Below are positions 1 through 6,961 of a stretch of DNA of 12,633 nt, one piece after another. The DNA is taken from assembly GCA_031405895.1 (NCBI GenBank), contig JANOFL010000329.1, positions 1 to 12,633 of the forward strand, in the 5' to 3' direction. Source of the DNA: BJ22 sp031405895 (lineage in GTDB: Bacteria; Planctomycetota; Planctomycetia; Pirellulales; Pirellulaceae). The position numbers were made by a program, and so were the translations under genes. Positions within the stretch are counted from its first letter, which is position 1; every line of letters begins with the position of its first letter. Under the pieces are notes generated by a model that was not told the DNA's origin, made no database searches, and saw only the letters and a list, made by a program, of their open reading frames with translations.

Positions 1-128
1 TGAGCGGCCACCAGAACCGGCGCGGCGACCATCCCCCCGGCTGGCAAAAACTGTGGAAAGGATGGAACGAACTGCAGGCCATGCTCACCGGGGCCCGCAT
101 CGCCAAACGAACGAAAAAATGTGGGTAA
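1..128 (+). CDS. IS4-family transposase, C-terminal end (partial at window start)
   Basis: An open frame enters the window (first complete codon at 3) and stops at TAA 126-128, giving about 41 residues. The segment contains GHQNRRGDHPPGWQKLWKGW followed by NELQAMLTGARIA and a basic tail. This matches the usual C-terminus of IS4/Tn5-like transposases, where a conserved G-x-GR/NRKGDxxPGxxxLWxGWxxLQ block follows the catalytic core. The catalytic DDE residues lie outside the window, so whether the gene is intact cannot be judged. The gene is convergent with btaA, with only 23 bp between the two stops, so any terminal inverted repeat of an element would be in or beside the btaA 3' end. I see no obvious one. 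Family assignment is from motif recall only. The alternative is a domesticated or degraded transposase relic. Confidence 0.6.
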   Translation, partial: SGHQNRRGDHPPGWQKLWKGWNELQAMLTGARIAKRTKKCG

Positions 129-151
129 ACCTAAGGGCTAGGGCCGTCGGC

Positions 152-1354
152 TCAGGCCTGCCTCGGCACGTTCAGGCGGGCGATGTAAAAGCTGCCGTAG
201 GTGTGGACGCGGTCTTTGGGATGCAGTTCGGCGGCCAGATCGGTTTCGTATTCCAGTAGCGAACGGGCCTTGATCAGCCGGCCGGCGTGCTGGACCTGAA
301 CGAGGTCAATGAAATCGGTGTTGAACCCGCCGCTCCGCCAGATCAGCCGGGTGCCAGGGGCCGCCCGCTCGATGATCGCCTGCCATTCGGACTCAAGCAG
401 CGGGAAAAAGTGGTCGCTCAGCCAGTCCTGGTGGTCGAGCAGGACGAACCGCGAGATGGTGCCGGTGTGGTTTTCGAGAAACCCCTGGACCGAGTTGGAG
501 TGGGTCGAAATCCGGTCGGCGAGACCGCCCTTGAGCTGGTGGAAACCGGCCTCGGTGAGGTACTCGGGGCAACAGTCGCGGGTGTAGGCTCCGTTCATGT
601 AGACCCGCCAGAAGTAGTTGTCGCTGGTCGGCAGCCGCAGCATCACGCCCTCGAAACACTGGCGGATGTAGGCGACCAGATCGCCGTCCCAGGTCGTCTC
701 GATCTGCCGCCGCTGGGCCCGCGGCACACCGAGCATCGCCATCGTCGTGTCCCGGTTGAGCGCGAATTTGATCAGCCCGTTCCAGAACCGGTCGCGGATG
801 TGGCGGTCGTAGATCTGTTGCTGTTCGTCGAGCGAGCGGGCGTTGAGGAGCGCTTCGAGGTGCGGGCGGATGCGGAGGACCCTGTCGGTGTAGGTCTTCA
901 TCATCCGGGCAAAAGCCCCCGACGTGCCACGCCAGTAAAACGACTTGCGGCGGTTCTCGAACCAGACGATCTTGCGGTCCCACCAGCTGCGCGACCAGTC
1001 GGGCAGCTCGCTTCGCAGGCGGTCGTGGTAGGTCTTGCGCGCGGCGGGGAGGTGGCCATCGCCAAACATCCGGAAGAAGTCATTGAACTCCAGCTTGCGG
1101 ATGCCGGCGAGCTTGAGATCGAGCAGCGCGTTCTGACGCGGGTTCATGTCGACGGCGAAGACCCGCCGCGGGCTGCAGAGCGCGTAGTCGAGCGCGTTGC
1201 AGCCGGCCGACGTGATGACGAGGAGGTCGTCGGCCGGGCTGATCTGGAGCGCGACCCGGTCCAGCCGCGGGTCTTCCCAGCAGGTGTTGTAGACCAGGTT
1301 GTTGCGGTGGACGGCCGAAAAAACGCGGCGGCTGAGCCAGTCGAAAATGGCCAT
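152..1354 (-). CDS. btaA: BtaA-like DUF3419 protein: SAM:diacylglycerol 3-amino-3-carboxypropyltransferase
   Basis: A 400-aa protein of the DUF3419/BtaA family. BtaA moves the 3-amino-3-carboxypropyl group of S-adenosylmethionine onto diacylglycerol, the first step to the phosphorus-free betaine lipid DGTS; BtaB then N-methylates it. Visible hallmarks are YNTCWEDPR (residues 22-30), a Rossmann SAM-binding stretch LLVITSAGCNALDYAL (44-59) followed by VFAVDMNPRQ (65-74), and a late conserved block SRFVLLDHQDWL (301-312). The length agrees with the family (about 400 aa). ATG 1354 was chosen because MAIFDWLSRRVFSAVH begins the family's conserved N-terminus; the frame extends upstream to 1459, but those 35 residues are low-complexity and non-conserved. 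No clear ribosome-binding site precedes either start. No btaB-like methyltransferase is visible here, so the product could stop at the unmethylated intermediate or be completed from elsewhere. Product type is confident; exact lipid product is inference. Confidence 0.85.
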   Translation of the reverse strand: MAIFDWLSRRVFSAVHRNNLVYNTCWEDPRLDRVALQISPADDLLVITSAGCNALDYALCSPRRVFAVDMNPRQNALLDLKLAGIRKLEFNDFFRMFGDGHLPAARKTYHDRLRSELPDWSRSWWDRKIVWFENRRKSFYWRGTSGAFARMMKTYTDRVLRIRPHLEALLNARSLDEQQQIYDRHIRDRFWNGLIKFALNRDTTMAMLGVPRAQRRQIETTWDGDLVAYIRQCFEGVMLRLPTSDNYFWRVYMNGAYTRDCCPEYLTEAGFHQLKGGLADRISTHSNSVQGFLENHTGTISRFVLLDHQDWLSDHFFPLLESEWQAIIERAAPGTRLIWRSGGFNTDFIDLVQVQHAGRLIKARSLLEYETDLAAELHPKDRVHTYGSFYIARLNVPRQA

Positions 1355-1689
1355 TTGATCGTGGCTGACCGGCGTCGGCCGGCGTGGGGGCAGGTGGGTA
1401 AACTGAAGATTGTAACCAGGGGCAAGGCAGCGCGTTGGGAGCCGACGGCGTTCTGGCAAAGAGCCGGAAGCGTTTCGCGGACTGCAAGATTCTCTTCAAC
1501 AACGGGTGGCCGCGTCAGATTCTCTTTTCCGGCCCCCTCCCCGCCGCTGCTTTGAGCGGTGTGGGGAGGGCGGGGAGCGGGGGCGACCGCGCATCGGGTA
1601 GCGTCGCAGGTGCGATTCCCGCAACACACAAGCCCGGCAGAACGACAAGTCAAGGTTCGACGATTGCAAATTCCGAAACGCACCCCAAC

Positions 1690-1713
1690 GAGCCGGAAGC
1701 GTCAGCGACGGAC
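1690..1713 (+). repeat. Possible dispersed repeat starting GAGCCGGAAGCGTCAGCGAC
   Basis: The 13-mer GAGCCGGAAGCGT occurs twice in this gene-free stretch, at 1461-1473 and 1690-1702. After it the copies diverge, although both go on to a GCGxxGGAC-like sequence. Similar GAGCCGGAAGCGTCAGCGAC sequences are, from memory, frequent in planctomycete intergenic DNA. With only one full copy and one diverged copy in the window, this is a tentative call. Confidence 0.35.
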
Positions 1714-1752
1714 GAGAATGAACCGTCGGATGAAAAAAGTGAATGGGGGAGA

Positions 1753-1781
1753 CACGGAGGGCTGACGCCCTGCCGCTCGCC
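1753..1781 (-). repeat. 29-bp dispersed repeat, copy 1 (inverted partner at 12605-12633)
   Basis: These 29 bases are the exact reverse complement of the last 29 bases of the window. The core is AGGGC-TGAC-GCCCT (5-bp arms, 4-nt centre), flanked by TGCCGCTCGCC on one side and CACGG on the other. A perfect 29-bp match 10.8 kb away in unrelated non-coding contexts is not expected by chance, so this is a genuine repeat family member. It lies 32 bp beyond the stop of the DUF3299 gene, where it could act as a 3' hairpin for that transcript. No transposase of its own is visible. Confidence 0.85.
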
Positions 1782-1812
1782 CAGAATCGACGAGCCGTGG
1801 GCTGGTCGTGAA

Positions 1813-2448
1813 CTACTCCACCCGGGCGTCTTTCATCAGGAAGATGCCCCAGATTTCGCCGTCGGGGCCGAGGTATTCCTTCACAAAGAACGTGCCCGAG
1901 ATGGTCACCGGGCGGACCGAGAAATCGGTGCTGGTCCCTTTGGCCAGCTCAACCAGAATGCAGTCGTAGAGTGCCGCGTTCGGTCCAAAACAGCATTCCT
2001 GATTGTCGCGCACGAAGACGAACTTTTTGAGCCCCGACTGTTTGAAGCTCGGCAGGATGAAGCCGCGGATCCGGATCTTGAGCTGATCGAGCCGCTCGAT
2101 GTTCTGCGTCAGCATCCCGCGTTCAAAAGGCTCGCCGACCTCGATCTCGAACTTGATGTCGTCAAAGGTCAGCTCGTTGATGCCGGCCGGATCGAAATTG
2201 CGGGCTGCCGGCTCGGGTCCCTGGGGGACAGGAAGGGGCGGCGAATCGAGTTCAAACCATCCGTCCGGCAGGGTCAGTTCGAACGGCACGGGAAGTGCTG
2301 TTTCGACAACTTCGTGATTGGCCAGATCAACCGGTTCGTTGGCCAGCTGGGCCGTGACCGTAGTTCCGCTGAGGAGACCGAGTGCCGCTCCGCACAAAAT
2401 GGCGGGCGCACTCGGCGGCATTCGCCTTCCGCTTCCACCGTATTGCAT
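1813..2448 (-). CDS. Secreted DUF3299-like CCFG protein
   Basis: A 211-aa protein. An N-terminal hydrophobic stretch (residues 13-33, ending near TVTAQ) looks like a signal peptide, pointing to export. The C-terminal half carries the DUF3299-like core: LKIRIRGFILPSFKQSGLKKF (roughly 123-143), then FVFVRDNQECCFGPNAALYD with C152-C153 and C163, then PVTISGTFFVKEY (180-192). This is the planctomycete version in which the family's central motif is CCFGP. The function of DUF3299 is unknown; its genes recur beside FtsX-type ABC transporters. ATG 2448 lies 18 bp after the stop of the upstream paralogous gene, so the two are probably co-transcribed and perhaps coupled. M10 (ATG 2421) is an alternative start that gives a tighter signal peptide. 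The vicinal cysteines could bind metal or form a redox pair, but that is inference. It is the last gene of the cluster. Confidence 0.75.
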   Translation of the reverse strand: MQYGGSGRRMPPSAPAILCGAALGLLSGTTVTAQLANEPVDLANHEVVETALPVPFELTLPDGWFELDSPPLPVPQGPEPAARNFDPAGINELTFDDIKFEIEVGEPFERGMLTQNIERLDQLKIRIRGFILPSFKQSGLKKFVFVRDNQECCFGPNAALYDCILVELAKGTSTDFSVRPVTISGTFFVKEYLGPDGEIWGIFLMKDARVE

Positions 2449-2466
2449 TGCGTTGTGCCGCCTGGG

Positions 2467-3156
2467 CTAACGGACGGTTTCGGCTTCGATCATGTAGAAG
2501 ACCTGCGGAACCTGCTCATCATCGGTCGGGATGGCGTCGCGGATCAAGTGGAAGGTGCCGGCCACGCCGCGCGGGAAATAGGAATGATTCGTTGTTTCGT
2601 CGCTCACGATCCGGACGCCGACGACTTCGGTGATCTTCGGGCTGCCGCCGAAGCAGCAGGCGCCGAAGCTGCCGACGAGAAGGAAGGACCTGAGATTGCT
2701 TTTCTTCCGGTCCAGCTTCACATAGCCGCGGATGAAGACCTTCTGGCCGTCCAGCTCCTCGGCCCGTTTGGCCCAGGGGAGCGACGTGCGCGGATTCTGG
2801 GCCAGCTCGGCGAAGCTGACCCGGACATGGCCATCGGGGACTTCGGTGGCATAGACCCAGGCGTGCCGGCCAATCGAGCCGGCCAGAGTCACCGCCGATA
2901 CGAAGAGTGCGATCGTCGCCGCCCGTCCACCGACCAGCTCGGCGGGATACTTGCGGATCGCCAGCAGCGCCAGCCCGCCAAACAGGATCCCGAGCAGCGG
3001 GATGATGATGAAGACCGGATGGAGCCAGGCGAACAGGCCCAGCACTGCAAACACCACGGCAAGCACGGCCGAACGGCTCAGCTCACGGTACGAGCTGATG
3101 TCGCTGTCATCGGCGACTTTGGCGGGCGCGGAATAGTCGAGCGTGGCCTGGCTCAT
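2467..3156 (-). CDS. Membrane-anchored DUF3299-like CCFG protein
   Basis: A 229-aa protein with two parts. Residues about 29-97 form two to three hydrophobic segments (VLAVVFAVLGLFAWLH, VFIIIPLLGILFGGLALLAI, ATIALFVSAVTLAGSI), like the small DUF4190-type membrane module. Residues about 105-229 form an extracytoplasmic domain that repeats the pattern of the next gene: GQKVFIRGYVKLDRKKSNLRSF (137-158), then FLLVGSFGACCFGGSPKITE with C167-C168, then GVAGTFHLIRD (197-207). The shared [V/I]-x-IRG[Y/F] ... F.LV ... CCFG layout indicates that the two proteins are distant paralogues with the same fold. ATG 3156 follows a purine-poor leader with no good ribosome-binding site, typical for this genome. 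It is 121 bp from the previous gene, a gap filled by a palindromic repeat. Role unknown; likely a membrane partner of the ABC transporter encoded upstream. Confidence 0.7.
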   Translation of the reverse strand: MSQATLDYSAPAKVADDSDISSYRELSRSAVLAVVFAVLGLFAWLHPVFIIIPLLGILFGGLALLAIRKYPAELVGGRAATIALFVSAVTLAGSIGRHAWVYATEVPDGHVRVSFAELAQNPRTSLPWAKRAEELDGQKVFIRGYVKLDRKKSNLRSFLLVGSFGACCFGGSPKITEVVGVRIVSDETTNHSYFPRGVAGTFHLIRDAIPTDDEQVPQVFYMIEAETVR

Positions 3157-3202
3157 GGAGGTGCTTTTCGTCGATGGTCTGCAGACGGTGGCGGCTGGAC
3201 AT

Positions 3203-3268
3203 GGGACAGGCTTCCAGCCTGTCGACAGGACAGGATTGGCGCGGTCTGTCAGGCTGGAAGCCTAACCC
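3203..3268. repeat. Paired AGGCTTCCAGCCT palindromic repeat in the operon spacer
   Basis: Positions 3205-3223 form a perfect hairpin with arms GACAGGCT/AGCCTGTC around TCC. A second copy, inverted and slightly diverged, lies at 3248-3268 (core AGGCT-GGA-AGCCT). Segments 3203-3223 and 3248-3268 match in 18 of 21 positions as reverse complements, so the pair can also fold into one long stem with a 24-nt loop. It fills most of the gap between the stop of the Cys-rich protein gene (3278) and the start of the CCFG membrane gene (3156). There is no T-tract, so it is not a classical terminator; it may stabilise or process the mRNA, or simply be a dispersed element. Confidence 0.8.
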
Positions 3269-3277
3269 ACAGTCATT

Positions 3278-5158
3278 CTAGAAGACCAGCCGCTCGAACC
3301 AACCATTGATTACGGACCAGAGCAGCAGGAAGATCATCAGACCCGAGCCAAGCGGCGTTACCAGCGAAAAAAAGCGTGAAACCGGAACGGCCACAACCGC
3401 CGGAACCACGCTGGAGGGCTGGCCCGGGCCAGACACCTGAAAGAAATCGGGTTCGCTGACGTTCGGCAGGCCGGTCGCAACGGGCGACTCGCCAACCGTC
3501 TGGCCGGCGGATGGGGCAGGGCCGGAGGTCAGGGTTTGTTCGGCCGGAGGGTCTTGGGAGGCAGTTTCGGGAGGGGGAGGAAGCCCGTCGAGAACGCTTC
3601 CGGCTCGTTGGGAACCGGATGGCACTGCTTGGGCCGCCGGTTCATGTTCGCCCATTGCCTCCACACCGTTCGCGGCAAGCGAAACGGGAACAAGGCCACT
3701 CTCGTCGACTTCGCCGTCACCCCCATCGCCGCCCGATCCGCCCGGAGTATTTGTGCTGCCGTTTTCCGTCGCCGGAGTTTCAGCGTTGGTGGAAGCACCG
3801 CCATCGGCCGGATCGGGTTCAGCTGAATCACCGGTTGCGGGCGGATTGCTGTTGGCGACGGCTGGTTCGTCGGAAAAACCAAAATCGCCGAAAAAGGTCG
3901 CCCGCTTCAGAGCCTTCGGGTCGAGCTTGCCCAGTTCATCCAGCCGGGTCTTGGCTTCTGGCAGCGGACAGGTCTGCAGGTACTGGAAAATCGCGACCCG
4001 CAACCAGATCGAATCGTTCTTGGCTTCACGGAAGAGCGTCTCCAGCCGGTCGATCACCGACCAGTCTTCCCAGCGGGCCAGATCGGGTACGACGATGTCG
4101 GCCAGCTCCGGCCGCTGGAGCAATACCCGCAGCGACTGGCAAAGCCGCTCGCGCGGAATCTGTTTTGACTCGGTCCCCATGAAGCGGATGGCCGTGACGG
4201 CCGACAGCGTGTCGACGTAATCGACGTCCTTGTTGGCGAGCAGCTGTTCCTCGATCAGCGGGAGGGCCCCCTCGCCCTTGAGCACGAGGTAACACCCGAT
4301 CAGCGCGTCGAGACCGGCCTGTTTCTGCCGGTCGCCCGAACAGATCAGCTCTTCCAGCATCGGCACATCGGCTTCACCGCCGCAGACGCCAAGCATGGTG
4401 AAATAGAGCCGCCGGCGGTTGACTGCGATCTCCGGGTCGGCGATCCAGCCAAGAATCTTGTCTTTTGGCATCCGGTCCTTGAGCGCAACCAGGTCGGCGT
4501 AGGAGGCCCGGGCGAACTCGTCGTAGGCGTCAAACGCGAGCAGCGATTCTTCGTTCTCGAAGAAGTTCTGGAAAAAGGCCAGCCGGTCCGCACCGCTCTC
4601 CGGCAACCCGTCCAGCTGCCGGATGTAATCGATGACTGCGGGCGAGGACTTCATCGGCGTGGTCCAGATCACCGTCGGCGGGTCGACACCCATCACGAGG
4701 AAGGTCTCGCCGACTTCGTAAGTCCCCACCAGGATGGTCCGGAACTTCATGGTGGGCGTGACAAATGATTTGCCCTTGATGACCTCCGAAATCTCGAACT
4801 GGGCCTGGGGCAAGTCGGTGGAAGTCGGGTCGTCAAACTTCGCTGCCTCCACAAGTTTGGCGATGACCACGATGTCGCTGCTGCCGATCTGTTCGGTGAA
4901 AGTCTGGTTGATGGCCGAACAGAAGGGGCAGCGGCACAGGGCCGCTGCCGAGCGGTTGTTGATGATGATGCGGCAGGAGTCAGCCGATGCCGGCGCAGGG
5001 CACGAGGCTGCCAATGCGAAAATGGTCGCAAGGGCGAGGAGGCAAACCCAAATGGTGACGGAAATACCCCCCGGAGCAGTTGGGGACAACTGCTCTGCTT
5101 TGAAGAGGTTGCGCGGACGAGCAGTTGGGGACAATTGCTCTACGTTATCTCTGTTCAC
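3278..5158 (-). CDS. Large exported protein: CRCPFC head, NTR/TIMP-like segment, HEAT-like helices, disordered linker, C-terminal membrane segment
   Basis: I do not recognise a named gene. It is 626 aa from GTG 5158. Residues 7-28 are two in-frame copies of a palindromic repeat (EQLSPTA twice). Residues 35-60 look like a signal peptide (hydrophobic WVCLLALATIFALAAS, possible cleavage after ASA at 57-59). A Cys cluster follows (C62, then C75-R-C77-P-F-C80). The segment after it (SSDIVVIAKL 93-102, FEISEVIKG 121-129, YEVGETFLVMG 147-157) resembles the NTR/TIMP-like OB-fold family, whose N-terminal CxC is followed by SD.V..GKV, F.V..V.KG and .VGE.YLV. Residues about 195-420 are helical and HEAT-like. 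Residues 430-590 are rich in Pro, Gly, Ser, Asp and Glu and probably disordered. A final hydrophobic segment (about 596-617) ends FERLVF. Its neighbours are the ABC permease (72 bp upstream) and the CCFG genes. The start is uncertain: no ATG lies between the repeats and the signal peptide; a weak AGGG lies 8 bp before the GTG. Metal or thiol binding is inference. Confidence 0.7.
   Translation of the reverse strand: MNRDNVEQLSPTARPRNLFKAEQLSPTAPGGISVTIWVCLLALATIFALAASCPAPASADSCRIIINNRSAAALCRCPFCSAINQTFTEQIGSSDIVVIAKLVEAAKFDDPTSTDLPQAQFEISEVIKGKSFVTPTMKFRTILVGTYEVGETFLVMGVDPPTVIWTTPMKSSPAVIDYIRQLDGLPESGADRLAFFQNFFENEESLLAFDAYDEFARASYADLVALKDRMPKDKILGWIADPEIAVNRRRLYFTMLGVCGGEADVPMLEELICSGDRQKQAGLDALIGCYLVLKGEGALPLIEEQLLANKDVDYVDTLSAVTAIRFMGTESKQIPRERLCQSLRVLLQRPELADIVVPDLARWEDWSVIDRLETLFREAKNDSIWLRVAIFQYLQTCPLPEAKTRLDELGKLDPKALKRATFFGDFGFSDEPAVANSNPPATGDSAEPDPADGGASTNAETPATENGSTNTPGGSGGDGGDGEVDESGLVPVSLAANGVEAMGEHEPAAQAVPSGSQRAGSVLDGLPPPPETASQDPPAEQTLTSGPAPSAGQTVGESPVATGLPNVSEPDFFQVSGPGQPSSVVPAVVAVPVSRFFSLVTPLGSGLMIFLLLWSVINGWFERLVF
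5074..5140. repeat. 22-bp palindromic repeat, two copies in tandem inside a coding region
   Basis: Copy 5074-5095 is a perfect hairpin (arms GAGCAGTTG/CAACTGCTC around GGGA). Copy 5119-5140 has arms GAGCAGTTG/CAATTGCTC, with one G:T pair. Both point the same way and are spaced 23 bp apart, so the unit length is 45 bp, exactly 15 codons. On the minus strand both lie in the open frame of the Cys-rich protein gene and read EQLSPTA (residues 7-13 and 22-28). After the outer copy both this locus and the copy at 10179 continue GTCCG (translated ARP), so the conserved unit is slightly longer than 22 bp. Family members also occur at 10179-10200 and 10282-10303. Confidence 0.9.
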
Positions 5159-5230
5159 TGGCTTTGCCCTGAAGACCGGAGCTGATCCTACGCAAGGTGC
5201 CGGCGAATGGATCGACGGTCGTGGCCGGGA

Positions 5231-6961
5231 TCACTTGCCCAGCGAACGGGCCACATCGGTGCGGTAGGCGGAGACTGCCGGATAGATTCCGACGACGATC
5301 GCCAGCAGAACCAGTCCGGGGATCAGCAACAACTCCGGAGACACGCGGAATTGTAGAAGATTCGCCGCCCACTGGCTATTGCCAAACATCCCGCCGAGCG
5401 GCCCCAACAGGCTGCCGAGTGGCAGTCCGCCGGGTGCCAGCAGCCAGAAACCGGTTTGCATCCCGGTCTGAGCTTCCAGCAACGGACTCATTCCCCAGCA
5501 CAGCAGATGCCCGGCAATCCAGCCCATCAGCCCGCCCGCGACTGCCAGCAGGACGGCTTCGCCGAGGATAATCAGCATCACGCGGGGCCGGCTGGCACCG
5601 AGCGCCCGCATCACCGCGATCTCGTGATGCCGCTGGCTCATCGAGTTGTAGATGCCAACAAGGATGCTTAACCCGGAGACGACGCAGATCAGGATCGTCA
5701 GCCCGAGCAGCAGCCACCGCGCCGGGTCGACATAAAACGCGAACAGTCCGGCAATTTCCTGGATCGGGTTGACGGCCTGGACACTGGTCTGGGCCGTCTT
5801 GGGGCGAAAGCTGGACCAGCCGAGGGTTCGCTCGAGGTCACCGCCCTCAAGCAGCGGCTTGAGGTATCCCGTGAGCGCGCCAAACTCGTCGTCCCGGGTC
5901 GTGGAAAGCAGGATCGACGTCAGCTCGCGCTGTTCGACTGGCAGCGGAGTGCGGTTGAGTTCATCTTCGCGGATTTCCCGCAGGCCGCCCGAAGTCACCG
6001 GCCGGGCACCACGATTCGCCGACAACACCGAGTCATCATGGACCGGCTTGATGTGGTCGGCGATCAGGTAGAAACCCTCCATGTTGACAAACACGACGCG
6101 ATCATGCGGAGTGCCGGTTGGCGCAAGAATTCCCGTGACGGTGAAGAGTTGCTCATGCAGGTGGGCCGCGTCTTCGCCCGGCACGCCGTGGGTGATCTTG
6201 ATTTTCGATCCAGGTTCTAACCCTGAACGGCGCGCCGCCACGGCACCGAAAACACAGCCAAAAAAACCGCATTCCGGGTCGCTGTGCTCAAAAAAACGGC
6301 CCGCCGAGCACGAGAATTTCTCCTCGGTATCGATGTCCAGCAGCAGCCGCGAGAAAAACTCGGTGTTGGTCGCGCAGACCCGAAACGAATCGGCAGGGCC
6401 AACCAGGCCGTCCGAACCGGCGGGTCTCGGAATCTCGTAGTAGTCCCCCATCAAGATCGGAACCGCGTAGTCGGTGCGGTTCGCAAAGACTCCCCGGCTG
6501 TCGAAGTCCATGAACTCCTGCTGCAGGCGGGGATGCATGTCGGCCGCCGCCTGGCCCAACAAAGCGGCCAGCCCGCCTCCCGCAGGCAAGTTCTGGCGGT
6601 GAACCAGTTCATGCAGGGTTCGCTGCTGCTGTTCCATCGCCCGCCAGGCGATCGAGTTTTTCAGTTCGGTCGAACGGCGTTCCTTGCCCTGAAACGCAAG
6701 CAGGTACTCGTAGGGAATCGTCTCAATCGGCCGGCTGAGGTAGAAGACGGAATTCAGTGTCAGCTGCAGGCTGCCGCCGCGGGCACCGAGCAGCAGGTTG
6801 TAGCCAAGGCTCGAATTGCTCTGGAACGCGGCGCTGACCACGCCGTAAATCATCAGCACGGCGACGACCATCATCACGCCGAGGGCCATCGAGAGGACGG
6901 TCAGCAGCGAGCCCAGCCCGCGGTGCCGGATGCTTTTCCAGGCGATCCGCCAGATGCTCAT
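5231..6961 (-). CDS. FtsX/MacB-type ABC transporter permease
   Basis: A 576-aa inner-membrane permease of the FtsX/LolE/MacB superfamily. It has one N-terminal transmembrane helix (about 17-40, LLTVLSMALGVMMVVAVLMI), a large periplasmic domain (about 45-400) and three C-terminal helices (about 414-437, 460-487, 541-563). SQRHHEIAVMRALGASRPRV (442-461) is the coupling region that contacts the ATPase in this family. The periplasmic part has a cysteine group (C196, C218, C231, C236, in SCSAGRFFEHSDPECGFFGC) that is not a standard family feature. Its ATG at 6961 overlaps the ATPase stop by 4 bp (ATGA), indicating translational coupling. One permease gene with one ATPase gene suggests a homodimeric 2+2 transporter of the MacB class, which uses mechanotransmission rather than a substrate channel through the membrane. 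Substrate unknown. Confidence 0.88.
   Translation of the reverse strand: MSIWRIAWKSIRHRGLGSLLTVLSMALGVMMVVAVLMIYGVVSAAFQSNSSLGYNLLLGARGGSLQLTLNSVFYLSRPIETIPYEYLLAFQGKERRSTELKNSIAWRAMEQQQRTLHELVHRQNLPAGGGLAALLGQAAADMHPRLQQEFMDFDSRGVFANRTDYAVPILMGDYYEIPRPAGSDGLVGPADSFRVCATNTEFFSRLLLDIDTEEKFSCSAGRFFEHSDPECGFFGCVFGAVAARRSGLEPGSKIKITHGVPGEDAAHLHEQLFTVTGILAPTGTPHDRVVFVNMEGFYLIADHIKPVHDDSVLSANRGARPVTSGGLREIREDELNRTPLPVEQRELTSILLSTTRDDEFGALTGYLKPLLEGGDLERTLGWSSFRPKTAQTSVQAVNPIQEIAGLFAFYVDPARWLLLGLTILICVVSGLSILVGIYNSMSQRHHEIAVMRALGASRPRVMLIILGEAVLLAVAGGLMGWIAGHLLCWGMSPLLEAQTGMQTGFWLLAPGGLPLGSLLGPLGGMFGNSQWAANLLQFRVSPELLLIPGLVLLAIVVGIYPAVSAYRTDVARSLGK

Larger units (their letters stand above)
1355..1812. 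other. Gene-free stretch between btaA and the DUF3299 gene
   Basis: This 458-bp stretch separates the btaA start from the stop of the next gene, both on the minus strand, so it should contain the btaA promoter. The long plus-strand frames crossing it are antisense shadows of the flanking genes in GC-rich DNA. It holds a G-rich run around 1561-1585, a possible GAGCCGGAAGCGT repeat in two partly matching copies (1461-1473 and 1690-1702), and the 29-bp dispersed repeat at 1753-1781. I see no convincing sigma-70 promoter, tRNA or protein gene in it. Confidence 0.6.

Noticed and set aside
1355..1459. N-terminal extension of btaA to ATG 1459
   Set aside because: The extra 35 residues are Pro/Arg-rich and unlike the family, whose conserved start corresponds to ATG 1354.
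287..1555. 422-codon plus-strand open frame
   Set aside because: It is antisense to the strongly recognisable btaA gene and has no domain-like sequence; a GC-rich shadow frame.
1559..1630. tRNA-like stretch with partly complementary ends (GTGTG.../...CACAC) and a T-arm-like GCAGG-TGCGATT-CCCGC
   Set aside because: No D-arm can be formed, the anticodon stem-loop has the wrong size, the acceptor stem breaks after five pairs and the T-loop lacks the invariant TTC. Probably chance.
1435..3309. 624-codon plus-strand open frame
   Set aside because: It runs antisense across both CCFG genes and the intergenic repeats. The composition is charged and low in hydrophobic blocks, with no recognisable motifs.
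4985..5015. Lipobox in the Cys-rich protein (LAASC, C53)
   Set aside because: The -3 position is Ala rather than Leu/Val/Ile and an ASA cleavage site follows. A lipoprotein is possible but not supported enough to call.
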